IMG/VR virus record: IMGVR_UViG_3300032304_000308
Span: 1-34,492 of that record
DNA from: a virus
Reading direction: 5' to 3' (one strand)
Length of the DNA stretch: 34,492 nt
Shown here: positions 1-8,046 of the stretch, piece by piece
Layout of the letters: every line of letters starts with the position of its first letter
Numbering within the stretch: the first letter of the stretch is position 1
Made by a program: the position numbers and the translations under genes
The notes under the pieces: model-generated
Told to the model about the DNA's origin: nothing
Seen by the model: the letters and a program-made list of their open reading frames with translations, nothing else
The model's database searches: none

Positions 1-3
1 AAC

Positions 4-129
4 ATGGAACGCAAGAATAATGAAGAGTTCCAGCACGATTTAAGGGCAGTAAGGCGAGTACAGTTTTATTGTTTTGTTGCCGCATTGGTAGTAACCCTGT
101 GGCTTAAGTTTATTTTAGGAGCTTTTTAA
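4..129 (+). CDS. Small single-pass membrane protein (possibly 5'-truncated)
   Basis: The frame is open from the first base, and the first ATG is at base 4, giving 41 residues; the true start could lie upstream of the window. The N-terminal half is charged (MERKNNEEFQHDLRAVRR). Residues about 20-38 form one hydrophobic segment ending in a stop one base before the holin ATG. The holin's Shine-Dalgarno (AGGAG) lies inside this gene, so the two are probably co-translated. Small membrane proteins beside holins are often antiholins or spanin components, but no lipobox or other diagnostic motif is seen here. The function is therefore inferred only from position and topology. Confidence 0.55.
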   Translation: MERKNNEEFQHDLRAVRRVQFYCFVAALVVTLWLKFILGAF

Positions 130-537
130 ATGTTTCCATTAGGCGCGTTACTTGATATTGGCGGCAAGATACTAGACAAGGTATTCCCAGACCCAGCACA
201 GGCTGAACAGGCTAAGTTAAAACTGCTAGAAATGCAGCAAAACGGTGAATTAGCTAAGATTAACGCCGACGCTGCAGAGCAACACGAGCTAACCGCAAGG
301 CTTCAAGCTGACATGGCTAGTGATAGCTGGCTGTCTAAAAACATTCGCCCAATGACGCTTGTCTTTATTTTGGTTGTTTACACTAGTTTTGCTGGTTTAT
401 CTGCTGCCGATATTGAAGTAAACAATAACTATGTAGAACTGCTTGGTCAGTGGGGTATGCTTATTATGAGTTTTTACTTTGGTGGTCGCACCCTTGAAAA
501 GATTATGGACATGAAAGCTAAGGAAAAGAAAGAATGA
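130..537 (+). CDS. Holin, GTA three-helix type (putative)
   Basis: This 135-residue protein has a short N-terminal hydrophobic patch (about 1-12), an amphipathic charged region beginning FPDPAQAEQAKLKLLEMQQ (19-37), then two clear membrane helices (about 75-92 and 103-118) and a Lys-rich tail. A Pro-Asp-Pro-Ala start to a charged helix, followed by W-L-S-K-N-I-R-P just before the membrane helices, is the layout of the 'holin of 3TMs, for gene-transfer release' family. Holins form lesions in the inner membrane that let the endolysin reach peptidoglycan. The gene ends in an ATGA overlap with the endolysin gene, which fits a lysis cassette. Start ATG has AGGAG about 9 bases upstream. Confidence 0.75.
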   Translation: MFPLGALLDIGGKILDKVFPDPAQAEQAKLKLLEMQQNGELAKINADAAEQHELTARLQADMASDSWLSKNIRPMTLVFILVVYTSFAGLSAADIEVNNNYVELLGQWGMLIMSFYFGGRTLEKIMDMKAKEKKE

Positions 538-1121
538 CGTACGACCAATTAGACGCTTTGGGTATTGACCATAAATGGCTAGGCCCATTAGAAGAAACCT
601 TTGCTAAGTACGATATTTCTACACCTGCCCGTCAGGCTTGTTTTATTGGTCAATGCGCTCATGAGTCTGGTAACTTTAAAACCTTGCAGGAAAACCTCAA
701 TTACAGCGCTGAAGGTCTAATGAAGACTTGGCCCAGCCGTTTTGCTACTAAAGAAATAGCGGACCAATATGCTCGTCAGCCAGCTAAGATTGCTGGTAAG
801 GTCTACAACGGGCGTTTAGGTAATACCTCTGAGGAAGAGGCTTCTATGTATTTGGGAAGAGGGTTGATTCAATTAACCGGCAGGGAGAACTATGCAAACT
901 GCGGAACTGCTCTTGGTATTGATTTTATTGGAAATCCTAATCTTTTAATTGAGCCTAAGTATGCGGCTTTAAGCGCCGGCTGGTTCTGGAATAAGAAGGG
1001 CTTAAACAGTTTAGCTGATGCCGCAGATATAGAAACCATGACTAAACGCATTAACGGCGGGCTTATTGGTTTAGAAGACCGAAAAATTAAAATAGCTAAA
1101 GCACTTGCAGTATTAGGATAA
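534..1121 (+). CDS. Endolysin, glycoside hydrolase family 19 (chitinase-like)
   Basis: The 195-residue product has the GH19 lysozyme/chitinase fold signatures. The CAHESGNFKTLQENLNYS stretch (41-58) carries the likely catalytic acids Glu44 and Glu53, and GRGLIQLTGRENY (108-120) forms the conserved substrate-cleft loop. A GWFWN motif follows, and NGG near the C-terminus is also typical. There is no signal peptide or separate cell-wall-binding domain, so export should depend on the upstream holin, whose stop codon overlaps this start (ATGA). Its role is to cleave peptidoglycan at lysis. The length is typical of single-domain phage GH19 endolysins. Confidence 0.93.
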   Translation: MTYDQLDALGIDHKWLGPLEETFAKYDISTPARQACFIGQCAHESGNFKTLQENLNYSAEGLMKTWPSRFATKEIADQYARQPAKIAGKVYNGRLGNTSEEEASMYLGRGLIQLTGRENYANCGTALGIDFIGNPNLLIEPKYAALSAGWFWNKKGLNSLADAADIETMTKRINGGLIGLEDRKIKIAKALAVLG

Positions 1122-1124
1122 CCT

Positions 1125-3329
1125 ATGCCATTACAGAAACTACAATTTAGACCCGGGCTTAACCGAGAAGGTACTGACTACTCCAACGAGGGCGGTTACT
1201 TTGACTGCGACAAGGTGCGTTTTCGTTCTGGCTACCCTGAGAAGATTGGTGGCTGGATTCGCTTATCTAACGAGACGTTTCTGGGCATAGCCCGTGCGCT
1301 GTGGAACTGGGTTACTTTAAACGGTGCTAACTTACTTGGTATTGGCACTAACCTTAAATACTACATCGAGCAGGGCGGCGACTACAACGACATTACGCCT
1401 ATTCGAGTTACGTTTACTACTGCGTCTACGCCGACAACAAATAACATTATTACAACTACCAACGGCTCAAACGTTATTACAGTTGACTACGCCAATTATG
1501 GAGGTCTGACTAATGACTTTGTGACTATTTCTGGTGCTACAACCGTGGGTGGTATACCTGCCACGGAGTTAAATGCAGAACATCAGATTACGTATGTGGA
1601 CCTAGATACCTTTACGTTTACCGTAGCAAGCAATGCAACCTCAACCGCTACTGGCGGCGGTACTTCTATTACAATGGCTTTTCAAATAAATACCGGCTTG
1701 GATACCTTTATTGTCGGCACAGGTTGGGGCGCAGGATCTTGGCCTTCTTATGTAAATACAACCTTAACAAACCCATTTACGGCTGCTGGTATTGGCGTTT
1801 CAGTCCTTACGGTTACTCAATCAGCGCATGGTTTAACTAGCGGCGACTACGTGTATTTTTCTAGTATTTCTGCCGATGCTTGCGGAATTAATCGCTTAGT
1901 CTTACAAAAGGCGTTCCCAGTTACCGTAACAAGCCCAAGTACTTACACTATTTCTACCGTTATTGGTGGCTTTACGTACTTAACTACCTCTACTGCGGCT
2001 TCGGGCGGTACAGTTGTGGTTTCTACGCCTGTTGCTCCTGTACGGGGCTGGGGCACTGCAGCGGCTGTGGGTATTGGTCAGCAGTTACGCCTTTGGACAA
2101 ACGACAACTTTGGTCAAGACTTATTGATTGCCCCTCGTGGCGGTTCAATTTACTACTGGGATGCCACTACAGGCACCAGCGTACGGGCGCTATTACTAAA
2201 TACAGCCTCAACCAATGCAGGCTTTGCCGGGCAGTTTGTGCCTAACACAACCAACCAGATTATTGGCTCGTCAATTCAGCGTTTTGCTATTTGTTTTGGC
2301 GCTAACCCATACGATCCAGCAGTGCCTAATACACAGTTTGACCCCCTATTAGTTCGCTGGTCTGACCAAGAAAACCCGTTTGACTGGGTACCAGCTGCCA
2401 CAAACCAATCAGGTGAGTACCGCCTAAACATTGGCTCGTTCATTATGTGCGCCCGTTCAACCCGTCAGGAAATCTTGGTTTGGTCTGATGCGGCTGTTTA
2501 CTCTATGCAGTACTTAGGACCACCGTACGTCTGGGGCTTTCAGTTGTTGCAGGACAACATATCTATGATGTCGCCTAATGCCTCAATTACGGTAAACAAC
2601 GTAACTTACTGGATGGGTACAGATAAGTTCTTCTCATACACAGGTCGTGTGGAAACTCTGCCCTGTTCGCTGTGGCAGTTTGTATTTGACGATATTAACA
2701 AAGACCAAGCATTCCAAGTGTTTGCCGGGTCAAATGAGTCTTACAACGAGGTATGGTGGTTCTACTGCTCGCAAAACAGCAATGCAGTTAATAAGTACAT
2801 CATTTACAACTACCTTGAGCGAGTATGGTCGTACGGCACAATGAACAGAACAGCTTGGCTAGATTCCGGTTTGCGCCAATACCCCATGGCTGCGTACCCA
2901 ACAGGCAATAAGATCTTGTTCCACGAAGCCAACGTAGATGACGTATCAGGGTTAACCCCAGTACCGATTGAGGCGTATATCCAGTCGTCTGACTTTGACA
3001 TTGGTGACGGGCATAACTTTGGTTTTGTATGGCGCATCCTGCCAGACATTACGTTTAACGGCTCTAATGCAAACCAGCCCTCGGTTACGATGACCTTGCG
3101 CCCACGGCAAAACTCAGGAGCGCCTTACGGTACGGCAGATAGACCGCAAGTTCAAAGTACGCAGAATTACACCAGCCGCAATACCTACGAGGTTCAGGAG
3201 TTTGATGGGCAGGTATACACCCGCCTGCGGGCTCGCCAAATGAGCTTTCGGATTGAGTCAAACGGCTTAGGGGTGGCTTGGCAGCTAGGTAGCCCACGAA
3301 TTGATATTAGACCAGACGGACGCAGATAA
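1125..3329 (+). CDS. Large virion protein, propeller-like head/tail connector candidate
   Basis: This 734-residue protein opens with LQFRPGLNREGTDYSNEGG followed by DCDKVRFRSGYPEKIGGW. I recognise this opening from predicted podovirus structural proteins of the P22 gp10 / tail-nozzle kind. Residues about 90-300 are Thr/Gly/Val-rich beta repeats. Residues about 310-600 contain repeating W/Y-D-rich strands consistent with a beta-propeller (for example QEILVWSDAAVYSMQYLGPP). No signal peptide or enzyme motif is seen. The stop codon shares one base with the next start (TAATG). It probably belongs to the tail or head-completion structure; the P22 gp10 assignment is an inference from resemblance only. 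Confidence 0.65.
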   Translation: MPLQKLQFRPGLNREGTDYSNEGGYFDCDKVRFRSGYPEKIGGWIRLSNETFLGIARALWNWVTLNGANLLGIGTNLKYYIEQGGDYNDITPIRVTFTTASTPTTNNIITTTNGSNVITVDYANYGGLTNDFVTISGATTVGGIPATELNAEHQITYVDLDTFTFTVASNATSTATGGGTSITMAFQINTGLDTFIVGTGWGAGSWPSYVNTTLTNPFTAAGIGVSVLTVTQSAHGLTSGDYVYFSSISADACGINRLVLQKAFPVTVTSPSTYTISTVIGGFTYLTTSTAASGGTVVVSTPVAPVRGWGTAAAVGIGQQLRLWTNDNFGQDLLIAPRGGSIYYWDATTGTSVRALLLNTASTNAGFAGQFVPNTTNQIIGSSIQRFAICFGANPYDPAVPNTQFDPLLVRWSDQENPFDWVPAATNQSGEYRLNIGSFIMCARSTRQEILVWSDAAVYSMQYLGPPYVWGFQLLQDNISMMSPNASITVNNVTYWMGTDKFFSYTGRVETLPCSLWQFVFDDINKDQAFQVFAGSNESYNEVWWFYCSQNSNAVNKYIIYNYLERVWSYGTMNRTAWLDSGLRQYPMAAYPTGNKILFHEANVDDVSGLTPVPIEAYIQSSDFDIGDGHNFGFVWRILPDITFNGSNANQPSVTMTLRPRQNSGAPYGTADRPQVQSTQNYTSRNTYEVQEFDGQVYTRLRARQMSFRIESNGLGVAWQLGSPRIDIRPDGRR

Positions 3330-3610
3330 TGGCTGTTACCCCACTACGTCCTTCTAAAGCACCCAACTTACTGGTTGCGCCGATTGTTTATGACCAACGC
3401 TACATTGACCAGCTTACTAATGCCTTGCGCTTGTACTTTAACCAGATTGATAACTTTACCCAGAACGTCACTGTGCCTCCGGCTGGCACTACAGCAAACA
3501 GACCAACCGAGCGCCGAGAAGTAGGACAGTATTACTTTGACACAACTATCGGCAGGCCAATTTATTGGAACGGAACAAACTGGATAAACGCTGCTGGAAC
3601 AGTGGTTTAA
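3329..3610 (+). CDS. Small virion-associated protein with C-terminal NGTNW motif
   Basis: The 93-residue product has a predicted helical middle (about 22-45, QRYIDQLTNALRLYFNQIDN) and a C-terminal GQYYFDTTIGRPIYWNGTNW segment. That tail resembles the short beta motif found at the ends of phage tail-fibre and tail-tip proteins. It starts at an ATG overlapping the preceding stop by one base, so it is translationally coupled to the large structural gene. A role as a head-closure or tail-needle accessory is possible. Nothing in the sequence decides this, and I do not assign a function. Confidence 0.7.
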   Translation: MAVTPLRPSKAPNLLVAPIVYDQRYIDQLTNALRLYFNQIDNFTQNVTVPPAGTTANRPTERREVGQYYFDTTIGRPIYWNGTNWINAAGTVV

Positions 3611-3659
3611 AAGACTATAACATGATAAACTTGACACCAAATAACCCCAAGGGGCACGT

Positions 3660-5234
3660 ATGAGCCTTAAAATTGCAGCTGAACACTTAAAATCTAAGGG
3701 TCGTGGACCCGACACCGAACTCGTCCATATGACCAAGGGCGAGATTAAAGGCTTGCGTCAGCTTGCTATGGCCCAAGGCGGAGACCTAACTATTAACCCA
3801 GAAACAGGGCTATACGAAGCTGGTTTCTTATCTAAAATTCTACCTATTGTAGCTGCCGGTGCGGCTACTTATTTTACGGCTGGTGCTGCTGCTCCTGCTC
3901 TTAGTGCTGCTCTATCAGGTACAGCTTTAGCGGGGGCTGGTGGTATCTTGGCTGGTGCCGGTGCCGGTGCCCTTATAGGTGGTATTTCTTCCGGGATACA
4001 AGGCGGAGATGTAGGCAAAGGCGCTTTATTTGGCGGTATTGGCGGTGCTATTTCTGGCGGTCTCGGTGCTTATGACGCAGCTCCTGCTGTTGACGCACTG
4101 GTTCCGGCAGGCGCTGAAGCGGTAGCCCCTACAAATGCAATGTCGTTTACTCCGTCTGGGGAAATGACGTCTTCTGCATATAACCCAGCAATTACTGGCG
4201 CTGCTAGCCCAACTACAGGGTTTGTACCACCTTCACCTTCAGGTATTGGGGCGGGCGCTTTACCTACACCTACGCCTAATGCAAGTTACTACAGCGGTTT
4301 AGGTTCTGGCATGACCGACATAGCTAAAAAAGCAGCTATACTCGGCGCTCCTGGAATTGGTGCTCAAATGGGTGTAGGCCCAGAAAACCTAGAGGCGCCA
4401 GCCGAAGAAGAGTCTACATTAAATAGAATTTCTCCAGACTTCCGTGCTCAAGAACCATCGCAGCCAAACCCATACTACACAGCAAACTATCCTGATTATA
4501 AGAAAAACCCATATACTGGTATGGCTGGTGGTGGTGCCGTAGCTTTTGCAAACAGAGGCATAGTCCAAGACCTCCCAAGAAGTTCTGGCGCAGACGTAGG
4601 TACTTATAGCGACTCTGACCCTAATACACGAAATTTAGACGCATACAACGCAGCTCTATATCGTTTTAACAAGGCTAACAAAAAAGCGGGTATTAAAGCC
4701 CCAGTTCAGTTTAAGCAGGCTCAAGCTTTAGGTGACGTCGAAGAAGCTGCTGCTGGCGGTTTAATGAGCACATACCAAGCAGGCGGCCCAGTTGAGCGCA
4801 TGAGTCAGATGAACACGGCTATTAACCCACAGGGTGGTCTGTACCCACAAGGTATGATTGATAAAACCCAATACGCTACGCCGATACAACGCCCAACCAG
4901 CATGGAAGTATTAGATGCAGGTGCTCAAAGAACGTTTGCTAATGGCGGAATTATGCGTGGTATAGGGGGATATTCAGATGGTGGGCGTATGCTTAAAGGT
5001 CCTGGGGACGGTATGTCTGATTCTATTCCTGCCGTTATTGGTAGTAAGCAGCCTGCTCGTTTGGCTGATGGGGAATTTGTTGTTCCTGCGGATGTGGTTT
5101 CTCATCTCGGTAATGGTTCTACTGATGCTGGCGCAAAACGGCTTTACAGCATGATGGATAAGATTCGTAAAGCAAGAACTGGCAAGAAAAAACAAGCGCC
5201 GCAAGTTAAAGCCCATAAATTTTTACCTGCATGA
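3660..5234 (+). CDS. Gly/Ala-rich internal virion protein (putative)
   Basis: The 524-residue protein has a charged N-terminus and then a long Ala/Gly-rich hydrophobic stretch (about 60-150) that could insert in membranes. A Pro/Ser/Thr-rich linker follows, then several short glycine motifs such as MAGGGAVAFANRGIV, AAGGLMSTYQAGGPV and FANGGIMRGIGGYSDGG. The C-terminal block, starting GPGDGMSDSIPAVI and including ARLADGEFVVPADVVSHLGN, is a module I know from predicted phage structural proteins; it ends in a Lys-rich tail. The start follows an AAGGGG ribosome site. Position between structural genes and the amphipathic composition suggest an ejection or core protein. Its stop overlaps the next start (ATGA). 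Confidence 0.65.
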   Translation: MSLKIAAEHLKSKGRGPDTELVHMTKGEIKGLRQLAMAQGGDLTINPETGLYEAGFLSKILPIVAAGAATYFTAGAAAPALSAALSGTALAGAGGILAGAGAGALIGGISSGIQGGDVGKGALFGGIGGAISGGLGAYDAAPAVDALVPAGAEAVAPTNAMSFTPSGEMTSSAYNPAITGAASPTTGFVPPSPSGIGAGALPTPTPNASYYSGLGSGMTDIAKKAAILGAPGIGAQMGVGPENLEAPAEEESTLNRISPDFRAQEPSQPNPYYTANYPDYKKNPYTGMAGGGAVAFANRGIVQDLPRSSGADVGTYSDSDPNTRNLDAYNAALYRFNKANKKAGIKAPVQFKQAQALGDVEEAAAGGLMSTYQAGGPVERMSQMNTAINPQGGLYPQGMIDKTQYATPIQRPTSMEVLDAGAQRTFANGGIMRGIGGYSDGGRMLKGPGDGMSDSIPAVIGSKQPARLADGEFVVPADVVSHLGNGSTDAGAKRLYSMMDKIRKARTGKKKQAPQVKAHKFLPA

Positions 5235-5665
5235 ATCTAGACATTTCTTTAACTCCTATTGGAAAAGTAAGCGAAACCGTAATAGCAATATTTCCGTACC
5301 TTAAAGAGTCTGAGTCTTGGACTAGGGGGCGGTCTACAGTTGACGATATAGTGCGGCTTATTATTAATGGGCAAATGCAGTTATGGGTGGTTTTTTCCCC
5401 AGAAGAACAAAAAGCATATGGGCACGTTATAACGGAAATAAAACAGTATCCGCAGTGTAAAATGTTAGTTATTCAGTATTGTTGTATTGAAGCAAATAAT
5501 ATGCAGTACGTAGAAGACAAAATGCAGGAAGTAGCCGAGCGTTTTGCCAAAGACATGCAGTGCGTTGGAATTGAGTTTACAGGGCGCCCTGGCTGGGGCA
5601 AACATATTAAAAAGTACGGATATGACGTGCAAAGCGTTTCGTACCAAAGGTTTTTTAAGGATTAA
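5231..5665 (+). CDS. GNAT-like acetyltransferase-fold virion-module protein
   Basis: This is a 144-residue protein with a GNAT-like order of elements. An N-terminal helix pair is followed by strands (QLWVVFSPEEQKAYGHVITE, about 53-72), a strand LVIQYCCIEAN, and a long helix (YVEDKMQEVAERFAKDM). It finishes with GRPGWGKHIKKYGYDVQSV, matching the usual final 'neighbour became hard-to-tell peptide' region of GNAT enzymes. The canonical acetyl-CoA loop (Q/RxxGxG/A) is not evident. Proteins of this kind often sit between ejection-protein genes in T7-like phages, where they may be structural rather than catalytic. ATGA overlap with the upstream gene indicates coupling. Confidence 0.6.
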   Translation: MNLDISLTPIGKVSETVIAIFPYLKESESWTRGRSTVDDIVRLIINGQMQLWVVFSPEEQKAYGHVITEIKQYPQCKMLVIQYCCIEANNMQYVEDKMQEVAERFAKDMQCVGIEFTGRPGWGKHIKKYGYDVQSVSYQRFFKD

Positions 5666-5668
5666 ATT

Positions 5669-8044
5669 ATGTTCTATTTGAAAAGAAAATTGTTTGCCGA
5701 CGGCGGTGTCCTTAGAGATATGGGGGGTGGCGGTGGTGGGGGTCAACCCACTCAATCCACTGCGTATAACACAAACGTTCCAGAATACGCTCGTCCATAT
5801 GTAGAGAATATGCTTCAATCTGCGCAAAAGCAGATTTATAACGACGACATGACAACGTTTCGTCCGTATACACCATATAGTACCGACGTTAATAACTACT
5901 TTGCAGATTTTTCTCCGATGCAAAGATACGCCCAATCTGAAACTGCAAATATGCAAACTCCCGGGCAATACGGTGCCGCTACTGGAATGACCGGTTTAGC
6001 TGGCCTTGGTTCTTTAGGTTTAGCTGGCCAAATGGCCGGTGCGGGGCAGCAATTCAATCAAATGGCGCAAGATCCAAGCTCTATGCAAGGGTTTATGTCG
6101 CCTTACATGCAAAACGTGGTTGACTATCAAAAGTCTCAAGCACTACGTGACTATGGTATTGGTTCTCAAGCATTAAAAGCGCAAGCTTCTAGGTCCGGTG
6201 CTTTTGGTGGTAGCCGTCAAGCTATTCAAGAATCAGAAGCCCAGCGTGCTTTAGGTAGCCAACTGCAAGGCATTACAGCTCAGGGTTCGCAAAAAGCATT
6301 TGAAGATGCGCAGCGCCAGCAACAATTTGGTGCTCAATTAGGCTTACAAGGACAACAAGCTGGATTGCAGGGCTTAGGTCAATTTGGTCAAATGGCTAAT
6401 CAGTTAGCGTCTATTGGTGGTCAAGAACAAACTTCTAATCTTGCACGTTTGCAAGCCCAGTACGGTATGGGTAAAGAGCAACAGACCATGGAGCAGAACA
6501 AGATTAATCAAGCTATTAGTAACTACGCTACGGCTCAGCAGTATCCATTTATGCAGTTGGGTATTATGAACTCTATGTTGCGTGGCTTACCATTGCAACA
6601 AACAACAACTTCTACCTATCAGCAGCAACCAAGTACAACCCAACAACTTGCCGGTTTGGCGGGCGCAGGTATGTCTTATTTTGGTGGGGGCAAAAAAGAA
6701 GGCGGTATTATTGGGATGAAAGAAGGCGGTACGGTTCCGGGCTATAAGTATGGTGCTTTAATCAATGGCCCACAGTTGGAAAACATGTCCGAGAATTTAA
6801 GCCCAGACCAAATTCAAGGTCGCATTGCCGACCCGCAAGTAACCCAAAATGAACGTGGCATTTTCCAAGGCACTCAACAAGCCCAGCAGCGCATGGCAAG
6901 TAACCCGATGGCTGCGCAGCAAATGGCACAAGCTGCCCCACCCCCACAAATGGCACAAGCTCCGTCTGATTCTGCAAGAATGGGTGGTATTGCCCAAGCT
7001 GGCGGCGATATGTTTAATACTATGGGCTATGCTGGTGGCGGTATTATTGCGTTTTCTAACGGAGACTTAATAGAAGAACAACGTCTAAAAGCAGAAAAAG
7101 AAGCCGCAGAACAAGACGCTACCGCTAAAGAGAAAAAAGCACCGACTAAGACAGCTGCTAAAGATACAAAAGCTGCTCCAAAAGAAACAACGCCAAGCGG
7201 TAGAGAAGCTTACTTAGCGCAAACACAAGCTATGATGGAGAAGCAAGGCTTTAAACCCGGTGCTACTGCGGATGAGCAAGCTTACGCCGACATGGTTGCA
7301 AGACAGCAAGCTGGTTTGGGCGAGGCAACTTCTGCTAAAGAGCGGGCTAATATGGCTAAGGCATTCTTGAAGATGGGTTCTAATGCTCGTGGCTTCCTAC
7401 CCGGCGCTATTGAGGGTGCGGAGTCTTACCTTACTGGGGCGGGAGAAATTGCTGCTGGTAAAGAAACTAGAGAAATGGCTTTGGCTGAAGCTAGGGCTAA
7501 ATACGCTGCTGGTCAACGTGCTCGTGCTGCTGGCGATATTACTGCTAGTGATAAACTGTTTAGCGACGCCGCACAACTTGAGAACCAAGCTAACATCGCT
7601 AGAAATAGGGATGCTACGTCAATACGAACTGCTGAAATTTCGGCAGGTGCCGCAGGTCAAGCTGGTAGACAAGAAGAAGCTAAAGTTGACGCTTACATGA
7701 GAGACAACCCGGGTGTTACACGGTCACAAGCTTATGCTGCTGTTGCACAATACTCTCGTGGTGAGGCTAATGAACTTAACCGTATGCGCTATGCTGATGC
7801 TGCTTTAGCTGATAACATGGAATACATAAACTTAAAGAATAGCAAAAAACCTGAGGATCAAGCTAAAGCCGCAGAAATTAAACGCACAACGTATCAGCGG
7901 TATGGCGTCACTCAAAGTGCAGCTGCTCCAACAGGCCCAGTACCGGCAGAAGTATCTGTCGGCGGAAAAACGTATAATAGGAAAGATTACCCACAAATGA
8001 CCGATCAACAGTGGGCAGATTACGCACGACAAACTAAAGGTTAA
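5669..8044 (+). CDS. Gln/Gly-rich internal (ejection) virion protein, putative
   Basis: The 791-residue product starts MFYLKRKLFADGGVLRDMGG and has a poly-Gly run of seven. Residues about 90-330 are Gln/Ala/Gly-rich helices with repeated QLGLQGQQAGLQGLGQ-like segments. The middle carries glycine hairpins (GGGKKEGGIIGMKEGGTVPG; YAGGGIIAFSNGDLI) like those in the 524-aa protein upstream. A Lys/Ala-rich charged region (about 470-515) follows, then helices rich in Ala, Arg and Glu. The composition fits an alpha-helical protein stored in the capsid and injected with DNA. It lies directly before the giant internal protein gene, as the ejection protein genes do in T7-like phages. The start has AAGGAT 8 bases upstream. 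Confidence 0.65.
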   Translation: MFYLKRKLFADGGVLRDMGGGGGGGQPTQSTAYNTNVPEYARPYVENMLQSAQKQIYNDDMTTFRPYTPYSTDVNNYFADFSPMQRYAQSETANMQTPGQYGAATGMTGLAGLGSLGLAGQMAGAGQQFNQMAQDPSSMQGFMSPYMQNVVDYQKSQALRDYGIGSQALKAQASRSGAFGGSRQAIQESEAQRALGSQLQGITAQGSQKAFEDAQRQQQFGAQLGLQGQQAGLQGLGQFGQMANQLASIGGQEQTSNLARLQAQYGMGKEQQTMEQNKINQAISNYATAQQYPFMQLGIMNSMLRGLPLQQTTTSTYQQQPSTTQQLAGLAGAGMSYFGGGKKEGGIIGMKEGGTVPGYKYGALINGPQLENMSENLSPDQIQGRIADPQVTQNERGIFQGTQQAQQRMASNPMAAQQMAQAAPPPQMAQAPSDSARMGGIAQAGGDMFNTMGYAGGGIIAFSNGDLIEEQRLKAEKEAAEQDATAKEKKAPTKTAAKDTKAAPKETTPSGREAYLAQTQAMMEKQGFKPGATADEQAYADMVARQQAGLGEATSAKERANMAKAFLKMGSNARGFLPGAIEGAESYLTGAGEIAAGKETREMALAEARAKYAAGQRARAAGDITASDKLFSDAAQLENQANIARNRDATSIRTAEISAGAAGQAGRQEEAKVDAYMRDNPGVTRSQAYAAVAQYSRGEANELNRMRYADAALADNMEYINLKNSKKPEDQAKAAEIKRTTYQRYGVTQSAAAPTGPVPAEVSVGGKTYNRKDYPQMTDQQWADYARQTKG

Positions 8045-8046
8045 AA

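Noticed and set aside
3631-3654. TTGACA and CCCCAAGGGG between the 93-aa and 524-aa genes
   Set aside because: No -10 at a proper distance, and the inverted repeat has only a two-base loop; AAGGGG is better explained as the ribosome site of the next gene.
6762-7070. Opposite-strand and shifted frames within the 791-aa gene
   Set aside because: Frame shadows of a Gln/Gly-rich sequence; no ribosome sites and no folded-looking protein.
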